The notes under the pieces: model-generated
What the model was told of the DNA's origin: nothing
Database searches by the model: none
The model's input: only the letters and a program-made list of their open reading frames with translations
Assembly: GCA_910583935.1 (NCBI GenBank)
Contig: CAJTZM010000007.1
Location: 49,896 to 113,895, forward strand
Direction of reading: 5' to 3'
DNA length: 64,000 nt
Source of the DNA: an uncultured Oscillospiraceae bacterium
GTDB taxonomy: Bacteria; Bacillota; Clostridia; Oscillospirales; Ruminococcaceae
Made by a program: the position numbers and the translations under genes
In this document: positions 23,300 to 33,199 of the stretch, piece after piece
Numbering within the stretch: position 1 is the first letter of the stretch
Layout of the letters: each line of letters begins with the position of its first letter

Positions 23300-25756
23300 A
23301 TTTTACCTTATGAGGCGGCCAGCATTGCGGTGGATAAGGCGGCTTACCATTTTGATAAGCTGTACAGCTATGCGATCCCCACGCAGCTTGCAGCCGTTTT
23401 GCAGCCGGGAATGCGGGTACTGGTACCCTTTGGCGGCGGCAACCGTAAGCGCCAGGGAATTGTGCTCGACCGCATCCAGGTGAAAAGCCTGGAAAAGCTC
23501 AAGCCGGTTGTTTGCCTGTTGGACCGTGAGCCGGTGCTTTCTCCGGAGCTTTTGCGGCTGGTCTCTTTTTTAAAGGAAACCACCTTCTGCTCTTATTTCG
23601 ACGCGGTAAAGGCGATTTTGCCCGGTGGAATCGGATATCGGATACAATATGGATATCGGCTTTCTCCCCGATGGAATCGGGATTGGGAAGACCTGAATAA
23701 CGATGAGCGGGAGATCGCTTCCTATCTTGACCAGCGTAAAGAGGAGGCACCAGGGGAAAAGCTGTTGGGGCTTTTGGGTCTATCAGAGGACAGTGTGTTT
23801 TTGGATCGGATGCGGCAAAAGGGCATCCTGGTCCGGGAGGAGACGGCTCGGCGGCGGATGAAGGATGAAACAGTCCGGATGCTGGCGCTGTCGCCCCAGG
23901 AGGGCGGGCTTGAGAATATCCGCCTGACCCCTAAGCAGAAGGAAGTTGTAGAATTTTTGCAGACGGTGGAAACCGCGTCGGTTCGAGAGACCATCTATTT
24001 TACCGGTGTGACCGAGGCGGTGTTCCGCACACTGCACAAAAAGGGATTGCTTTACTATTACGACGCCGAGATCCTGCAGCAGGAAGAGGAAGATCCCTCT
24101 GGGCGGAGGAGGGATTTGCCGCCTCTGACCCAAAGCCAGCAGCAGGCTTATCAAAGTCTTTTGGAAAAATACGAAAAAAAAGAAGCCTCCACCGCGCTGT
24201 TATACGGCGTGACCGGAAGCGGCAAAACCCAAATCTATTTAAGGCTGATCGCCAAAGCGATAGAAGAGGAAAAGCAGGTCATCGTCCTGGTACCTGAAAT
24301 TTCTTTGACACCCCAGACAATCGCCGCTTTTACCGCTGTTTTTGGGGAAAGGGTGGCGATACAGCACAGCGGTCTTTCCTTAGGCGAACGGATGGACCAG
24401 TGGAAAAAAATCCGCGCCGGACAGGTTTCCATTGCGGTGGGAACCCGGTCGGCCATCTTTGCCCCCTTTACAAATTTAGGGCTGATTGTAATGGACGAGG
24501 AGCAGGAGCACACCTATAAATCGGAGGCAAGCCCTCGATTCCATGCCCGGGACGTAGCCCGCTTTCGAAGCGCTCAAAACAGCTGTCTTTTGGTACTGGC
24601 CTCCGCAACCCCGTCGGTGGAAAGCTACTATTATGCCCGAAAGGGCGTATACCGTCTGGTTCGGCTGGAAGAGCGGTTCGGCGGCGCACTTTTGCCCCAT
24701 GTGGAGATTGTGGATATGGGCCGGCAGCTGCGGGAGGGGAATGATCTGGCGCTCAGCCAAGAATTGCAGGCGGGGATAGAGGAAAACCTTAAACGGGGCG
24801 AACAGACCATCCTTTTGCTTAACCGGCGGGGATACCATACAAAGGTGATCTGCACTGGCTGCAATACGGCGGCGTCCTGCCCCAATTGCAGCATCGCCAT
24901 GACCTATCACGCGGCAAATAAAAGGCTGCTTTGCCATTATTGCGGCTATTCCCGTCCGGCGGACGAAAGCTGCCCGGTCTGTGGCGGAAGCTATCTGCGT
25001 TATCAGGGTATCGGCACCCAAAAGCTGGAGGAGCAGCTGCACACCCTTTTTCCCCAGGCGCGCGTTCTGCGGATGGATGCGGATACGACCATGACCAAGA
25101 ACGCCCACAGTGAAAAATTTAAGGCGTTTGCAGGTGGGAAGTACGACATTATGATCGGCACCCAGATGGTGGCGAAGGGTCTGCATTTTCCGCAGGTGAC
25201 GCTGGTGGGGGTGATCGCGGCGGACGCTTCGCTGTTTGGCGATGATTTTAAATGTCAGGAGCGGACATTCAGCCTTATCACACAGGTGATCGGCCGCAGC
25301 GGCCGCGGAGAAAAGCACGGCCGGGCGATGATCCAGACGTTTGTGCCGGACAACCGGGTTATTGAGCAGGCCGCCTGCCAGGATTACGAGAGCTTTTTTA
25401 AAGAGGAAATCCTGGGTCGGAAGGTTATGCTGTATCCGCCCTTTTGCAGTATCTGCGCCATCGGCTTTTCCGGGCCGATGGAATCGCAGGTTGTGGAAGC
25501 GGCAAAGCGGTTTTTAAAGGATTTAAAGCAGACGGCGGCGAAGGAATATCCGGATCTTCCACTACGGGTATTGGGTCCTACCGCCCATATGATTGTAAAA
25601 GTCAGCGGAAAATACCGCTATAAAATATTGATTAAATGCAAAAACACCGTAGATTTTCGCCGGATGATCGCCGACCTTCTGATCCGGTCAGGAAAGGATC
25701 CAAAAAATAAACAGGTTTTTGTATTCGGTGATTTGTATTACGACGGTTCCATGTGA
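23300..25756 (+). CDS. priA: Primosomal replication restart helicase PriA, probable ATT start
   Basis: About 818 residues. 3'-end-binding domain at the N-terminus (AAYHFDKLYSYAIP, GMRVLVPFGGG), Walker A GVTGSGKT near residue 303, Walker B VMDEEQEHTYKSE near 399 (DEEQ instead of the usual DEEH), eight zinc-ligand cysteines from about 518 (CTGCNTAASCPNC, CHYCG, CPVCGG), and helicase motif GRSGRGEKHGRA. The first conventional in-frame start, GTG 23330, would cut the first beta strand (ASIAV) and has no ribosome site. AAAGGAGAGG lies six bases before ATT 23300, giving a protein that begins LPYEAASIAVDKAAYHF. No ATG, GTG or TTG exists between the preceding in-frame stop and 23330. Confidence 0.9.
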   Translation: MLPYEAASIAVDKAAYHFDKLYSYAIPTQLAAVLQPGMRVLVPFGGGNRKRQGIVLDRIQVKSLEKLKPVVCLLDREPVLSPELLRLVSFLKETTFCSYFDAVKAILPGGIGYRIQYGYRLSPRWNRDWEDLNNDEREIASYLDQRKEEAPGEKLLGLLGLSEDSVFLDRMRQKGILVREETARRRMKDETVRMLALSPQEGGLENIRLTPKQKEVVEFLQTVETASVRETIYFTGVTEAVFRTLHKKGLLYYYDAEILQQEEEDPSGRRRDLPPLTQSQQQAYQSLLEKYEKKEASTALLYGVTGSGKTQIYLRLIAKAIEEEKQVIVLVPEISLTPQTIAAFTAVFGERVAIQHSGLSLGERMDQWKKIRAGQVSIAVGTRSAIFAPFTNLGLIVMDEEQEHTYKSEASPRFHARDVARFRSAQNSCLLVLASATPSVESYYYARKGVYRLVRLEERFGGALLPHVEIVDMGRQLREGNDLALSQELQAGIEENLKRGEQTILLLNRRGYHTKVICTGCNTAASCPNCSIAMTYHAANKRLLCHYCGYSRPADESCPVCGGSYLRYQGIGTQKLEEQLHTLFPQARVLRMDADTTMTKNAHSEKFKAFAGGKYDIMIGTQMVAKGLHFPQVTLVGVIAADASLFGDDFKCQERTFSLITQVIGRSGRGEKHGRAMIQTFVPDNRVIEQAACQDYESFFKEEILGRKVMLYPPFCSICAIGFSGPMESQVVEAAKRFLKDLKQTAAKEYPDLPLRVLGPTAHMIVKVSGKYRYKILIKCKNTVDFRRMIADLLIRSGKDPKNKQVFVFGDLYYDGSM

Positions 25757-25768
25757 GGAGGATGTATT

Positions 25769-26242
25769 TTGGCGATTCGGGAAATTGTAAAAGAGGGGGA
25801 CGATTGCCTGCGCAAGGTCTGCCGCCCGGTGGATAAGTTCGATAAGCGGCTGGCCGTTTTGCTGGATGATATGGCGCAGACCATGTACGAGGGAAATGGA
25901 GTCGGCTTGGCTGCGCCCCAGGTGGGTGTGCTGCGCCGGGTCGTGGTGATTGACTGCGGAGAGAAGCTGTATGAGCTGGTTAACCCGCAGATCATCTCGC
26001 AGGCGGGCGCTTTAGACGAAGCGGAGGGCTGCCTTTCCAGCCCCGGGGAATACGCGCTGGTGCGCCGCCCGGAAAAGGTGGCGGTCAAGGCCCAGGACCG
26101 GCACGGCAAGGAATTTGTGCTGGAGGGTGATCATCTGCTGGCCCGGGCCATCTGCCATGAATGCGACCATCTGGACGGGCGGCTGTTCAAGGATCTTGCC
26201 ATCCGGATGCTGCACCAGGATGAAGACGGGAATTGGAAATAA
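25769..26242 (+). CDS. def: Peptide deformylase
   Basis: Metalloenzyme that removes the formyl group from nascent proteins; 157 residues. All three motifs are present: GVGLAAPQVGV, EGCLSSP (metal Cys) and CHECDHLDG (HExxH). The TTG start is set by GAGGAGG seven bases upstream and yields AIREIVKEGDDCLRKVCRPV, the usual beginning. It follows priA by 12 bases and precedes fmt by 24, so formylation and deformylation are cotranscribed. Confidence 0.96.
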   Translation: MAIREIVKEGDDCLRKVCRPVDKFDKRLAVLLDDMAQTMYEGNGVGLAAPQVGVLRRVVVIDCGEKLYELVNPQIISQAGALDEAEGCLSSPGEYALVRRPEKVAVKAQDRHGKEFVLEGDHLLARAICHECDHLDGRLFKDLAIRMLHQDEDGNWK

Positions 26243-26266
26243 TCGTTATAAGTAGGGTGAAAGAGA

Positions 26267-27205
26267 TTGCGTATTGTATATATGGGAACGCCGGATTTTG
26301 CGGTTCCCGCGCTTCAGGCTCTGTTGGACAGTCCCCATCATCAGGTGGTGGGAGTATTTTCGCAGCCGGACCGGCCTAAGGGGCGGGGTTATAAGCTGAT
26401 GCCGCCGCCGGTAAAGGAATTAGCGGAATCCCGGCAGGTGCCGGTATACCAGCCCCAAAAGCTGCGGGACGGCGCCGCGCTGGAAATTTTAAAGCAATGG
26501 GCGCCGGACGTGATTGTTGTGGCGGCCTATGGCCGGATTTTGCCGAAGGATATCCTGGAGCTGCCGCCTTACGGCTGTGTAAATGTCCACGCGTCGCTGC
26601 TGCCTCAATACCGCGGCGCAGGCCCGGTGCAGTGGAGCGTGATCCATGGGGAAAAGACCACCGGCGTAACGACGATGCTGATGGCACAGGGGATGGACAC
26701 CGGCGATATTTTAGAGCAAGCGTCGGTTTCTATCGGGCCGGACGAAACGGCCGGAGAACTGATGGACCGGCTGGCCAGACTGGGGGCGGAGCTTCTTTTG
26801 CACACCCTTGGGCTGCTTGAAGCGGGAGAGGCGGTCCCCACTGTCCAGGACGAAAGCCGGGCCACCTATGCGCCGATGTTAAAAAAATCGGATGGCGCTT
26901 TGGATTTTTCCCAGCCGGCGCAGAAGCTGTACGACCGGATCCGAGGGGTATCTCCCTGGCCGGGCGCCTATGCCTATTTGGACAACAAGCTGTTAAAAAT
27001 CCACAAGGCCGCCCTTTTGCCGGAACAAAAGGGTGAACCGGGCCTTCTCATCGGCGAAAAGCGGATGATCGTTGGCTGCGGGGATGGGGCGCTGGAGCTT
27101 TTGCAGGTGCAGCCTCAGGGCGGAAAGCGAATGCAAGGGGCGGACTTTTTGCGAGGTCTTCGCAGCGGAGAGAGAAAAAAATTTACATCCTGCCCATCAG
27201 AATGA
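26267..27205 (+). CDS. fmt: Methionyl-tRNA formyltransferase
   Basis: Formylates initiator Met-tRNA using 10-formyl-THF; 312 residues. Start RIVYMGTPDFAVPALQALL, catalytic-domain motifs NVHASLLPQYRGAGPVQWS, HGEKTTGVTTMLMAQGMDTG, then KSDGALDFSQPAQKLYDRIR leading to the C-terminal OB-fold. Initiated at TTG with AGGGTGAAAG upstream. Contains the Asn-His pair in NVHASLLP and the Asp of MDTGDI. Confidence 0.96.
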   Translation: MRIVYMGTPDFAVPALQALLDSPHHQVVGVFSQPDRPKGRGYKLMPPPVKELAESRQVPVYQPQKLRDGAALEILKQWAPDVIVVAAYGRILPKDILELPPYGCVNVHASLLPQYRGAGPVQWSVIHGEKTTGVTTMLMAQGMDTGDILEQASVSIGPDETAGELMDRLARLGAELLLHTLGLLEAGEAVPTVQDESRATYAPMLKKSDGALDFSQPAQKLYDRIRGVSPWPGAYAYLDNKLLKIHKAALLPEQKGEPGLLIGEKRMIVGCGDGALELLQVQPQGGKRMQGADFLRGLRSGERKKFTSCPSE

Positions 27206-27312
27206 CATAATTGACCGGTATTCTTTTAATCGTAACCTGTTTTTTGGGGAAAATCTCTGTAAGACAGAACAACCGCTATAAAAATTGTTTTTCCGATGAG
27301 GAGGCGAAGCCT

Positions 27313-28011
27313 TTGTTTTACAATTTGTTTGACCCGTATTATTGGATTTTGATTGTGCCGTCTATTTTGTTAGCTCTCTGGGCGCAGATGATGGTTTCCT
27401 CCAATTTCAAGAAATATTCCGCCGTCTATAACCGCCGGGGCTATACCGGCGCCGACGCAGCTCGGATGATTTTGGATTCCAACGGGCTTTATCACATTCG
27501 TATCGAACAGATTCCCGGCAGCCTGACCGACCACTACGATCCAAAGGCCGAAGTGATCCGTCTGTCGGATTCGGTTTATGGGTCGGCTACGGTGGCAGCG
27601 GTCGGCGTTGCCGCCCACGAGGCGGGCCATGCGGTGCAGCACGCCGTCGGCTATGGGCCGATTAAGATCCGCACTGCCATCATTCCGGTGACAAGGATCG
27701 GCTCTCAGCTGTCGATTCCCTTGCTTTTGCTGGGCTTTTTGTTCCAATACCAGCCGCTTATCCTTGCGGGGATTTTGTTTTACGCCACAGCGGCGCTGTT
27801 CCAGCTGGTGACGCTGCCGGTGGAATTTAATGCCAGCTCCCGGGCACTGAAAGTTCTGGAACAATCGGAAATGCTGGAGGCGCAAGAGCTTACCGGCGCA
27901 AGAAAGGTGTTGTCGGCGGCGGCGATGACCTATGTGGCCGCGCTGCTGACCGCTTTAGCGCAGCTTTTGCGGCTGATTCTCATCTTCGGTGGACGCCGCC
28001 GGGACGATTAA
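27313..28011 (+). CDS. YugP-type zinc metallopeptidase
   Basis: Membrane metallopeptidase of about 232 residues (Zn_peptidase_2). One helix at the N-terminus (YYWILIVPSILLALWAQM), the zinc motif AAHEAGHAVQHAVGY (HExxH) and two or three further membrane helices. TTG 27313 is chosen because GAGGAGG lies eight bases upstream and the protein then starts FYNLFDPYYWIL; a start at 27211 would add 34 residues without a ribosome site. The position between fmt and rsmB is conserved in Clostridia. Substrate unknown. Confidence 0.88.
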   Translation: MFYNLFDPYYWILIVPSILLALWAQMMVSSNFKKYSAVYNRRGYTGADAARMILDSNGLYHIRIEQIPGSLTDHYDPKAEVIRLSDSVYGSATVAAVGVAAHEAGHAVQHAVGYGPIKIRTAIIPVTRIGSQLSIPLLLLGFLFQYQPLILAGILFYATAALFQLVTLPVEFNASSRALKVLEQSEMLEAQELTGARKVLSAAAMTYVAALLTALAQLLRLILIFGGRRRDD

Positions 28012-28037
28012 ACCAAAACGGATTTCAGGTGACGCAG

Positions 28038-29369
28038 TTGAAAAGTGGCAGGCAGATTGCCGCAGAGGCCCTTTTGCGGGTAGAAACCTCCAAAGGTTAT
28101 TCGAATATCGTGTTGGACCGGCTGCTCCAGCCGGACGGTACGGCGGCTCGGGAACGGGCCTTTGCCAGTGCGCTTTTCTACGGTGTTTTAGAAAAAAAGA
28201 TCACGTTGGATTACGTCATCGGCAGGTATTCTTCCCTGCCAGTGGAAAAAATGGACCCGCTGGTGCGGCAGCTTTTGCGTATGGCTGTTTACCAGATTGT
28301 CTATATGGATTCTGTACCGGCGCCGGCGGCTGTCCACGAATCGGTGGAGCTGGCCAAAGGACTGGGAAAAGGGCGCGCTTCTGGTTTTGTCAACGGGGTG
28401 CTGCGGTCCTTTTTGCGGGGTGGGGGAGAAATCCACCTGCCGGAACCAGCGGACGACCCGATAAAATGGCTGTCGCTTACCTATTCTGTTCCCCAACGGC
28501 TGATCCAGCTTTGGAAAAAGCAGTATCCCCAGGAGGATCTGGAGACGCTTTTGCAGGGGATGACCAGCCGTGCGCCGCTGTTTGCCCGGGTAAATACCTG
28601 CCGGGTCAGCGCACAGGTGCTGTGCGCCCGGCTTCGGGAGGAACAGGTGGACGCGGAGCTTTTCCCGGGATGGGAAAACTGCCTGCTTTTGCGTCACACC
28701 GGCAGTCTGGAGGCGGTGAAAGCGTTTCAGGAGGGGTTGTTTCACATCCAGGATCTTTCCAGCCAGATCTGCGCTTCGGCGTTGGATGTTCGCCCGGGAA
28801 TGCGGGTGCTGGACTGCTGCGCGGCCCCCGGCGGAAAAACCTTTACCCTGGCGCAGCGGATGGAGGACGAAGGGGAAATTGTGGCGACGGATTTGTACCC
28901 TCAAAAGGTAAAAATCATCCGCGCAGAGGCGCAGCGGTTGGGCTTGGGCTGTATTCGGGCGTCCTCGGCGGACGCAAGCGTTTATTCGGTCTCTTTAGGC
29001 CGGTTTGACCGTGTCTTGTGCGATGCACCCTGCTCCGGTCTCGGCATTATCCGGCGCAAACCGGAAATTCGATACAAAAACCTCGATACTCTGCGGGATT
29101 TGCCCGCTGTTCAGTATAAAATTTTACAGTCTGCCGCACAATATGTGAAAGAGGGCGGACGTCTCATCTATTCCACCTGCACACTGAACCGGCGGGAAAA
29201 TGACGAAATTACCCAGCGCTTTTTAAAAGAGCATCCGGATTTTTCCGCTGCTCATCTTCCGGAGGAAGTCTCCCGCTTTTTAGGCGCAGATGGGCTGTCC
29301 AGCGCTACGCTGATGCCGCATCGAAATGGCAGCGACGGGTTTTATTTCGCGTTGTTTGCCCGGTTATAG
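28038..29369 (+). CDS. rsmB: 16S rRNA m5C967 methyltransferase
   Basis: About 443 residues: an N-terminal NusB-like RNA-binding domain (RQIAAEALLRVETSKGYSNI) and a C-terminal SAM-dependent methylase with VLDCCAAPGGKTFTLAQRM, the first catalytic region LCDAPCSGLGIIRRKPEIRY and the second GGRLIYSTCTLNRREN (PC and TC cysteines). TTG 28038 has AGGTGA five bases upstream; GTG 28029 in the same frame is an alternative without a ribosome site. Confidence 0.95.
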   Translation: MKSGRQIAAEALLRVETSKGYSNIVLDRLLQPDGTAARERAFASALFYGVLEKKITLDYVIGRYSSLPVEKMDPLVRQLLRMAVYQIVYMDSVPAPAAVHESVELAKGLGKGRASGFVNGVLRSFLRGGGEIHLPEPADDPIKWLSLTYSVPQRLIQLWKKQYPQEDLETLLQGMTSRAPLFARVNTCRVSAQVLCARLREEQVDAELFPGWENCLLLRHTGSLEAVKAFQEGLFHIQDLSSQICASALDVRPGMRVLDCCAAPGGKTFTLAQRMEDEGEIVATDLYPQKVKIIRAEAQRLGLGCIRASSADASVYSVSLGRFDRVLCDAPCSGLGIIRRKPEIRYKNLDTLRDLPAVQYKILQSAAQYVKEGGRLIYSTCTLNRRENDEITQRFLKEHPDFSAAHLPEEVSRFLGADGLSSATLMPHRNGSDGFYFALFARL

Positions 29370-29409
29370 CGGAATGGATAGCAGAAAAAAGGGAAGGGGG
29401 GCGAAGCTG

Positions 29410-30453
29410 TTGAAAAAGGTGGATATCAAATCCATGACGCTGCCGCGGCTGGAGGCATATTGCATCCAGCAGGGTCTCCCCAAGTTTCGCGCCGGTCAGA
29501 TTTTTGGATGGCTGCACCAAAAAGGAGCGGCATCCTTCGAGGAGATGAGCAGCCTGCCGGCAGAGCTTCGAAAGCGTCTGTCAGAAAGCTGTGAAATTCC
29601 TAGTATTGCAATCCGGCGCAAGCTGGTTTCCAAGATAGACGGCACGATCAAATATCTGTATGAATTTGCCGACGGCCAGACGGTGGAGAGCGTACTGATG
29701 CAGTACCGGCATGGCTACAGCCTTTGTATTTCCACCCAGGTTGGCTGTCGGATGGGATGCCGTTTTTGCGCGTCGACCCTGCTGGGCCTGGAACGCTCCC
29801 TGACCCCTGCCGAGATGCTTGGCGAGGTGTATATGGCGGGGAAGGACAGCGGACAAAAAATTTCGTCGGTGGTTTTGATGGGAATTGGGGAGCCGTTGGA
29901 CAATTTTGAGAATGTAATGGATTTTTTGGAAATTCTTTCTTCGCCGCAGGGGATAAACCTAAGTCTGCGCCATGTGTCCCTTTCCACCTGCGGCCTGGTC
30001 GACGGGATCTACCGGCTGATGGAGAGGAAATTGCAGTTGACGCTTTCCATTTCTCTGCACGCGCCCAACGACGAAATTCGTTCCCGGACAATGCCGGTGA
30101 ACAACAAGTATCCCATGGATGAGCTGCTTTCGGCCTGCCGGGACTATTTCCGTCAGACCGGGCGGCGGATATCCTTTGAATACGCGCTGATTGAAGGGGT
30201 AAACGACACCCCTTCCTGTGCGCAGCAGCTGTGCCGGAAGCTGGAGGGCTTAAGTGCCCATGTGAATCTGATACCGGTTAATCCGGTAAAGGAACGCAAT
30301 TTCCAAAGAAGTTCCCGGGAGAGGGTTCGGCAGTTCCAGAAAATTTTGGAACAGCATCATATTAATGCCACTGTACGCCGGGAGTTGGGCAGCGATATCA
30401 ACGCCGCCTGCGGCCAGCTGAGAAGGGATGACAAAGGAGGAAAATCATGCTGA
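29410..30453 (+). CDS. rlmN: 23S rRNA A2503/tRNA A37 methyltransferase RlmN
   Basis: Radical SAM methylase of 347 residues. Cluster motif VGCRMGCRFCASTLLG, then GEPLDNFENVM and the substrate-binding region RHVSLSTCGLVDGIYRL; the C-terminal catalytic cysteine is within INAACGQLRR. TTG 29410 gives KKVDIKSMTLPRLEAYC, the typical beginning, and follows AAGGGGGGC; ATG 29374 is a less likely alternative. The stop overlaps the start of the phosphatase gene. Confidence 0.95.
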   Translation: MKKVDIKSMTLPRLEAYCIQQGLPKFRAGQIFGWLHQKGAASFEEMSSLPAELRKRLSESCEIPSIAIRRKLVSKIDGTIKYLYEFADGQTVESVLMQYRHGYSLCISTQVGCRMGCRFCASTLLGLERSLTPAEMLGEVYMAGKDSGQKISSVVLMGIGEPLDNFENVMDFLEILSSPQGINLSLRHVSLSTCGLVDGIYRLMERKLQLTLSISLHAPNDEIRSRTMPVNNKYPMDELLSACRDYFRQTGRRISFEYALIEGVNDTPSCAQQLCRKLEGLSAHVNLIPVNPVKERNFQRSSRERVRQFQKILEQHHINATVRRELGSDINAACGQLRRDDKGGKSC

Positions 30454-31178
30454 GGATAGCGGGAAAAACAGATGTTGGGAGAAAACGTACAGCCAACGAG
30501 GACAGATTCTTTGTCGCCAAGCTTTCAGAAAATACGGTTTACGCAGTGGTCTGTGACGGCATGGGCGGAGAAAAGGGCGGCCATGTGGCCAGTTCCAGCG
30601 CCGTAGAGCGAATCCGGAAAATGATGGAGAGCGGGTATCAGGAGGAATTTGGCGAGAATTCGGTGAAAAATCTGATGCTTTCCTCTATATCCGCCGCCAA
30701 TGCGCAGGTTTTTTCCATGGCGGAGAAAAACGAGTCGCTAAAGGGGATGGGTACTACCGTTGTTCTGGCCCTAGTACGGGATTCGATGATACATATTGCT
30801 TATGCCGGCGACAGCCGGGCTTATTTGGTTGACAAGGCCGGTGTACATCAGCTGACCCATGATCACAGTATGGTTCAAATGATGGTGGATCGGGGCGAGA
30901 TTTCGCTGGAAGAGGCCCAATACCATCCTGAAAAGCATTATATTACCCGAGCGCTTGGCGTAAGCAGTATGCTGGAGGTCGATTATCTGGAGGAAGAGAT
31001 GCCGGATAAAGGAGCGGTGCTTCTTTGCTCTGATGGGCTATCGAACTATCTGGATCAGGAGGACCTGCACCGGCTGGTCTGGAATAACGACCTGGCCTTG
31101 GCGGCAGAACAGCTGATCGGACAGGCGAATACCATGGGCGGCGCAGATAATATTACGGCCGTGTTGATTGGAAGATAG
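30447..31178 (+). CDS. stp: PP2C-type Ser/Thr protein phosphatase
   Basis: Stp1/PrpC-type metal-dependent phosphatase, 243 residues. Metal-binding motifs: GRKRTANEDRF, VCDGMGGEKGGHVAS, AYAGDSRAYLV, LCSDGLSNYLD and GGADNITAVLIGR. It reverses phosphorylation by the PASTA kinase encoded next. AAAGGAGG precedes the ATG, which overlaps the rlmN stop. Confidence 0.95.
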   Translation: MLRIAGKTDVGRKRTANEDRFFVAKLSENTVYAVVCDGMGGEKGGHVASSSAVERIRKMMESGYQEEFGENSVKNLMLSSISAANAQVFSMAEKNESLKGMGTTVVLALVRDSMIHIAYAGDSRAYLVDKAGVHQLTHDHSMVQMMVDRGEISLEEAQYHPEKHYITRALGVSSMLEVDYLEEEMPDKGAVLLCSDGLSNYLDQEDLHRLVWNNDLALAAEQLIGQANTMGGADNITAVLIGR

Positions 31179-31212
31179 GTTTTTTCAATACTGCGGGACC
31201 AGGAGGCAGACA

Positions 31213-33192
31213 ATGGATCACTTGATAGGCAAAAAGCTGGATGGACGGTACGAGGTTTTACAATTGGTGGGCGTTGGGGGCATGGCGAATGTCTATAAAG
31301 CCCGTGACATCATTGACGAGCGCTTGACGGCTGTGAAGGTTTTGCGGGAGGAATATGCCTCGAACGAGGAATTTGTGCGCCGATTTAAAAATGAGTCGAA
31401 AGCCATCGCGGCGTTAAACCACCCTAATATTGTAAAAGTATACGACGTCAGCTTTTCGGATAAGATGCAGTCTATCGTCATGGAATATATTGACGGCATT
31501 ACGCTGAAAGACTATATTGATCAACAAAAGATTATCCGCTGGAAAGAGGCGGTGCATTTTGCCGTCCAGATTTTGCGGGCGTTGCAGCATGCCCATGACA
31601 AGGGGATTGTCCACCGGGATATTAAGCCCCAGAATATTATGCTTTTGCAGGATGGCACCATTAAGGTCATGGATTTTGGTATTGCCCGTTTTGCCCGCAG
31701 CCAAATTGCGACCATTACCGATAAGGCCATCGGCTCGGTTCATTATATCAGCCCCGAACAGGCCAGAGGGGAAAAAACAGATGAAAAAACCGATTTGTAT
31801 TCGGTTGGGGTGATGCTTTTTGAAATGCTCACCGGTCAGCTGCCTTTTACAGCGGATTCCGCTGTCTCGGTGGCGATTCAGCAGATCCAGTCCAAGCCCA
31901 AACGGCCCCGGGAATTGAACCCCTCCATCCCCGAGGGATTAGAGCAGATCACCATGAAGGCAATGCAGAAGGACCCGGCCCGGCGTTATCAATCTGCTGC
32001 GGAAATGCTGCGGGACATTGACGCGTTTAAACGCGACCCCTCTGTGGCGTTCGCCTATAAATACCTGTTTGCCGAGGAGGAAGAGGCCCAGTCAGCCGCC
32101 AGGAGGCATCGGGAAGCGGACCAAAGGGCGGAACCTTCCCCCAAGCGAAAAAGAAAGAGGCAGCGGCAGGAGGAGCCGGATGAGGATGTACAAATTGTTG
32201 TAAAAACGCCGTATTTAGCCATGCTGGGTGGGATTGCGGCCGCTTTTGTCCTGGTGACCTGTCTTTTCATTTTCCTGATGTTTTACTTTAACAATCCTTT
32301 CGTTTCGGTTGACGAGGTAAAGCTGCCGAATTTTGTGGGCATCCAGTACGAAAGCGTACTCAATTCCAGTAAGTATTCAGATTTTCATATTGTTGTGGAG
32401 GAAACGGTTTACAACGACGAATATGAACGGGGCGTAATTTGTGAGCAGAAGCCCAAATATCCCAAAACGGTGAAAAAGGGCTCGGAGGTCAAAATCAAGG
32501 TTTCCAGCGGCTCGCAGAAAATTACCATCCCGGATTTTTCGAATCAGGAGGCGACGCAGGTTTACACGGAATTAAAAAATATGGGCTTAGAATATATTGA
32601 ATCCCGGATCAACCATCCCTCTATTGCCAGCGGCTATGTGATCCGGACGGATCCCACAAAGGGCAGCGAGGTGAAATCCGGTACGGTGGTGACTGTTTAT
32701 GTCAGCTTGGGCGCTCAGACGGTGATGAAGCCGGTTCCCGACGTGACGGGTATTTATATTGACGACGCCAAGCGGATTTTGGAGAGCAACGGGCTGAAGG
32801 TCGGCACAGTAGAGATGGATAAAGACAGCGATGAGCCTTATGGAACGGTTTTGTCGCAGGATCCTCGAGAGGGGGATGTGGCGGCAAGCGGTTCCTTTGT
32901 CAACCTGAAGGTCAGCCAGGGGGATCAGGTTATTTCCCGCCTGACCATTGAGGTGCCCATGCCATCCTCGATTGACCGGGAGGTGGAGGTATCGGCTTAT
33001 CTGGACGATATGGAGATTCGCCGGGAAACCATCAATCCCAAAAATACCAGCACATGGCGGCCCTCCTTCTCCGGTGAGGGAATCGGCCGGGTGAAAATCT
33101 ATATTGACGATGAAATCTATATGGAATACATCGTCGATTTTGATGAAAGGGTCCACGATATCGACTCGGATTATTCACAGAATTTTCAATAG
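31213..33192 (+). CDS. pknB: PASTA-domain Ser/Thr protein kinase
   Basis: Membrane kinase of 659 residues. Kinase domain about 10-275: VGVGGMANVYKARD (P-loop), ATP-anchoring Lys in TAVKVLREEY, catalytic VHRDIKPQNIML and DFGIARFARSQ. A basic juxtamembrane stretch (KRKRKRQR) precedes a membrane helix at about 334-360. Outside are three PASTA repeats (about 363-573), which bind muropeptides or lipid II, and a further beta-rich domain to the C-terminus. ATG 31213 follows AGGAGG. Paired with the PP2C phosphatase; the pair controls growth, cell wall synthesis and spore germination in relatives. Confidence 0.95.
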   Translation: MDHLIGKKLDGRYEVLQLVGVGGMANVYKARDIIDERLTAVKVLREEYASNEEFVRRFKNESKAIAALNHPNIVKVYDVSFSDKMQSIVMEYIDGITLKDYIDQQKIIRWKEAVHFAVQILRALQHAHDKGIVHRDIKPQNIMLLQDGTIKVMDFGIARFARSQIATITDKAIGSVHYISPEQARGEKTDEKTDLYSVGVMLFEMLTGQLPFTADSAVSVAIQQIQSKPKRPRELNPSIPEGLEQITMKAMQKDPARRYQSAAEMLRDIDAFKRDPSVAFAYKYLFAEEEEAQSAARRHREADQRAEPSPKRKRKRQRQEEPDEDVQIVVKTPYLAMLGGIAAAFVLVTCLFIFLMFYFNNPFVSVDEVKLPNFVGIQYESVLNSSKYSDFHIVVEETVYNDEYERGVICEQKPKYPKTVKKGSEVKIKVSSGSQKITIPDFSNQEATQVYTELKNMGLEYIESRINHPSIASGYVIRTDPTKGSEVKSGTVVTVYVSLGAQTVMKPVPDVTGIYIDDAKRILESNGLKVGTVEMDKDSDEPYGTVLSQDPREGDVAASGSFVNLKVSQGDQVISRLTIEVPMPSSIDREVEVSAYLDDMEIRRETINPKNTSTWRPSFSGEGIGRVKIYIDDEIYMEYIVDFDERVHDIDSDYSQNFQ

Positions 33193-33199
33193 CGGCTGC

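Noticed and set aside
27989..29008. Plus-strand frame overlapping rsmB
   Set aside because: Gly/Pro/Arg-rich translation in the wrong frame of a clear rsmB gene.
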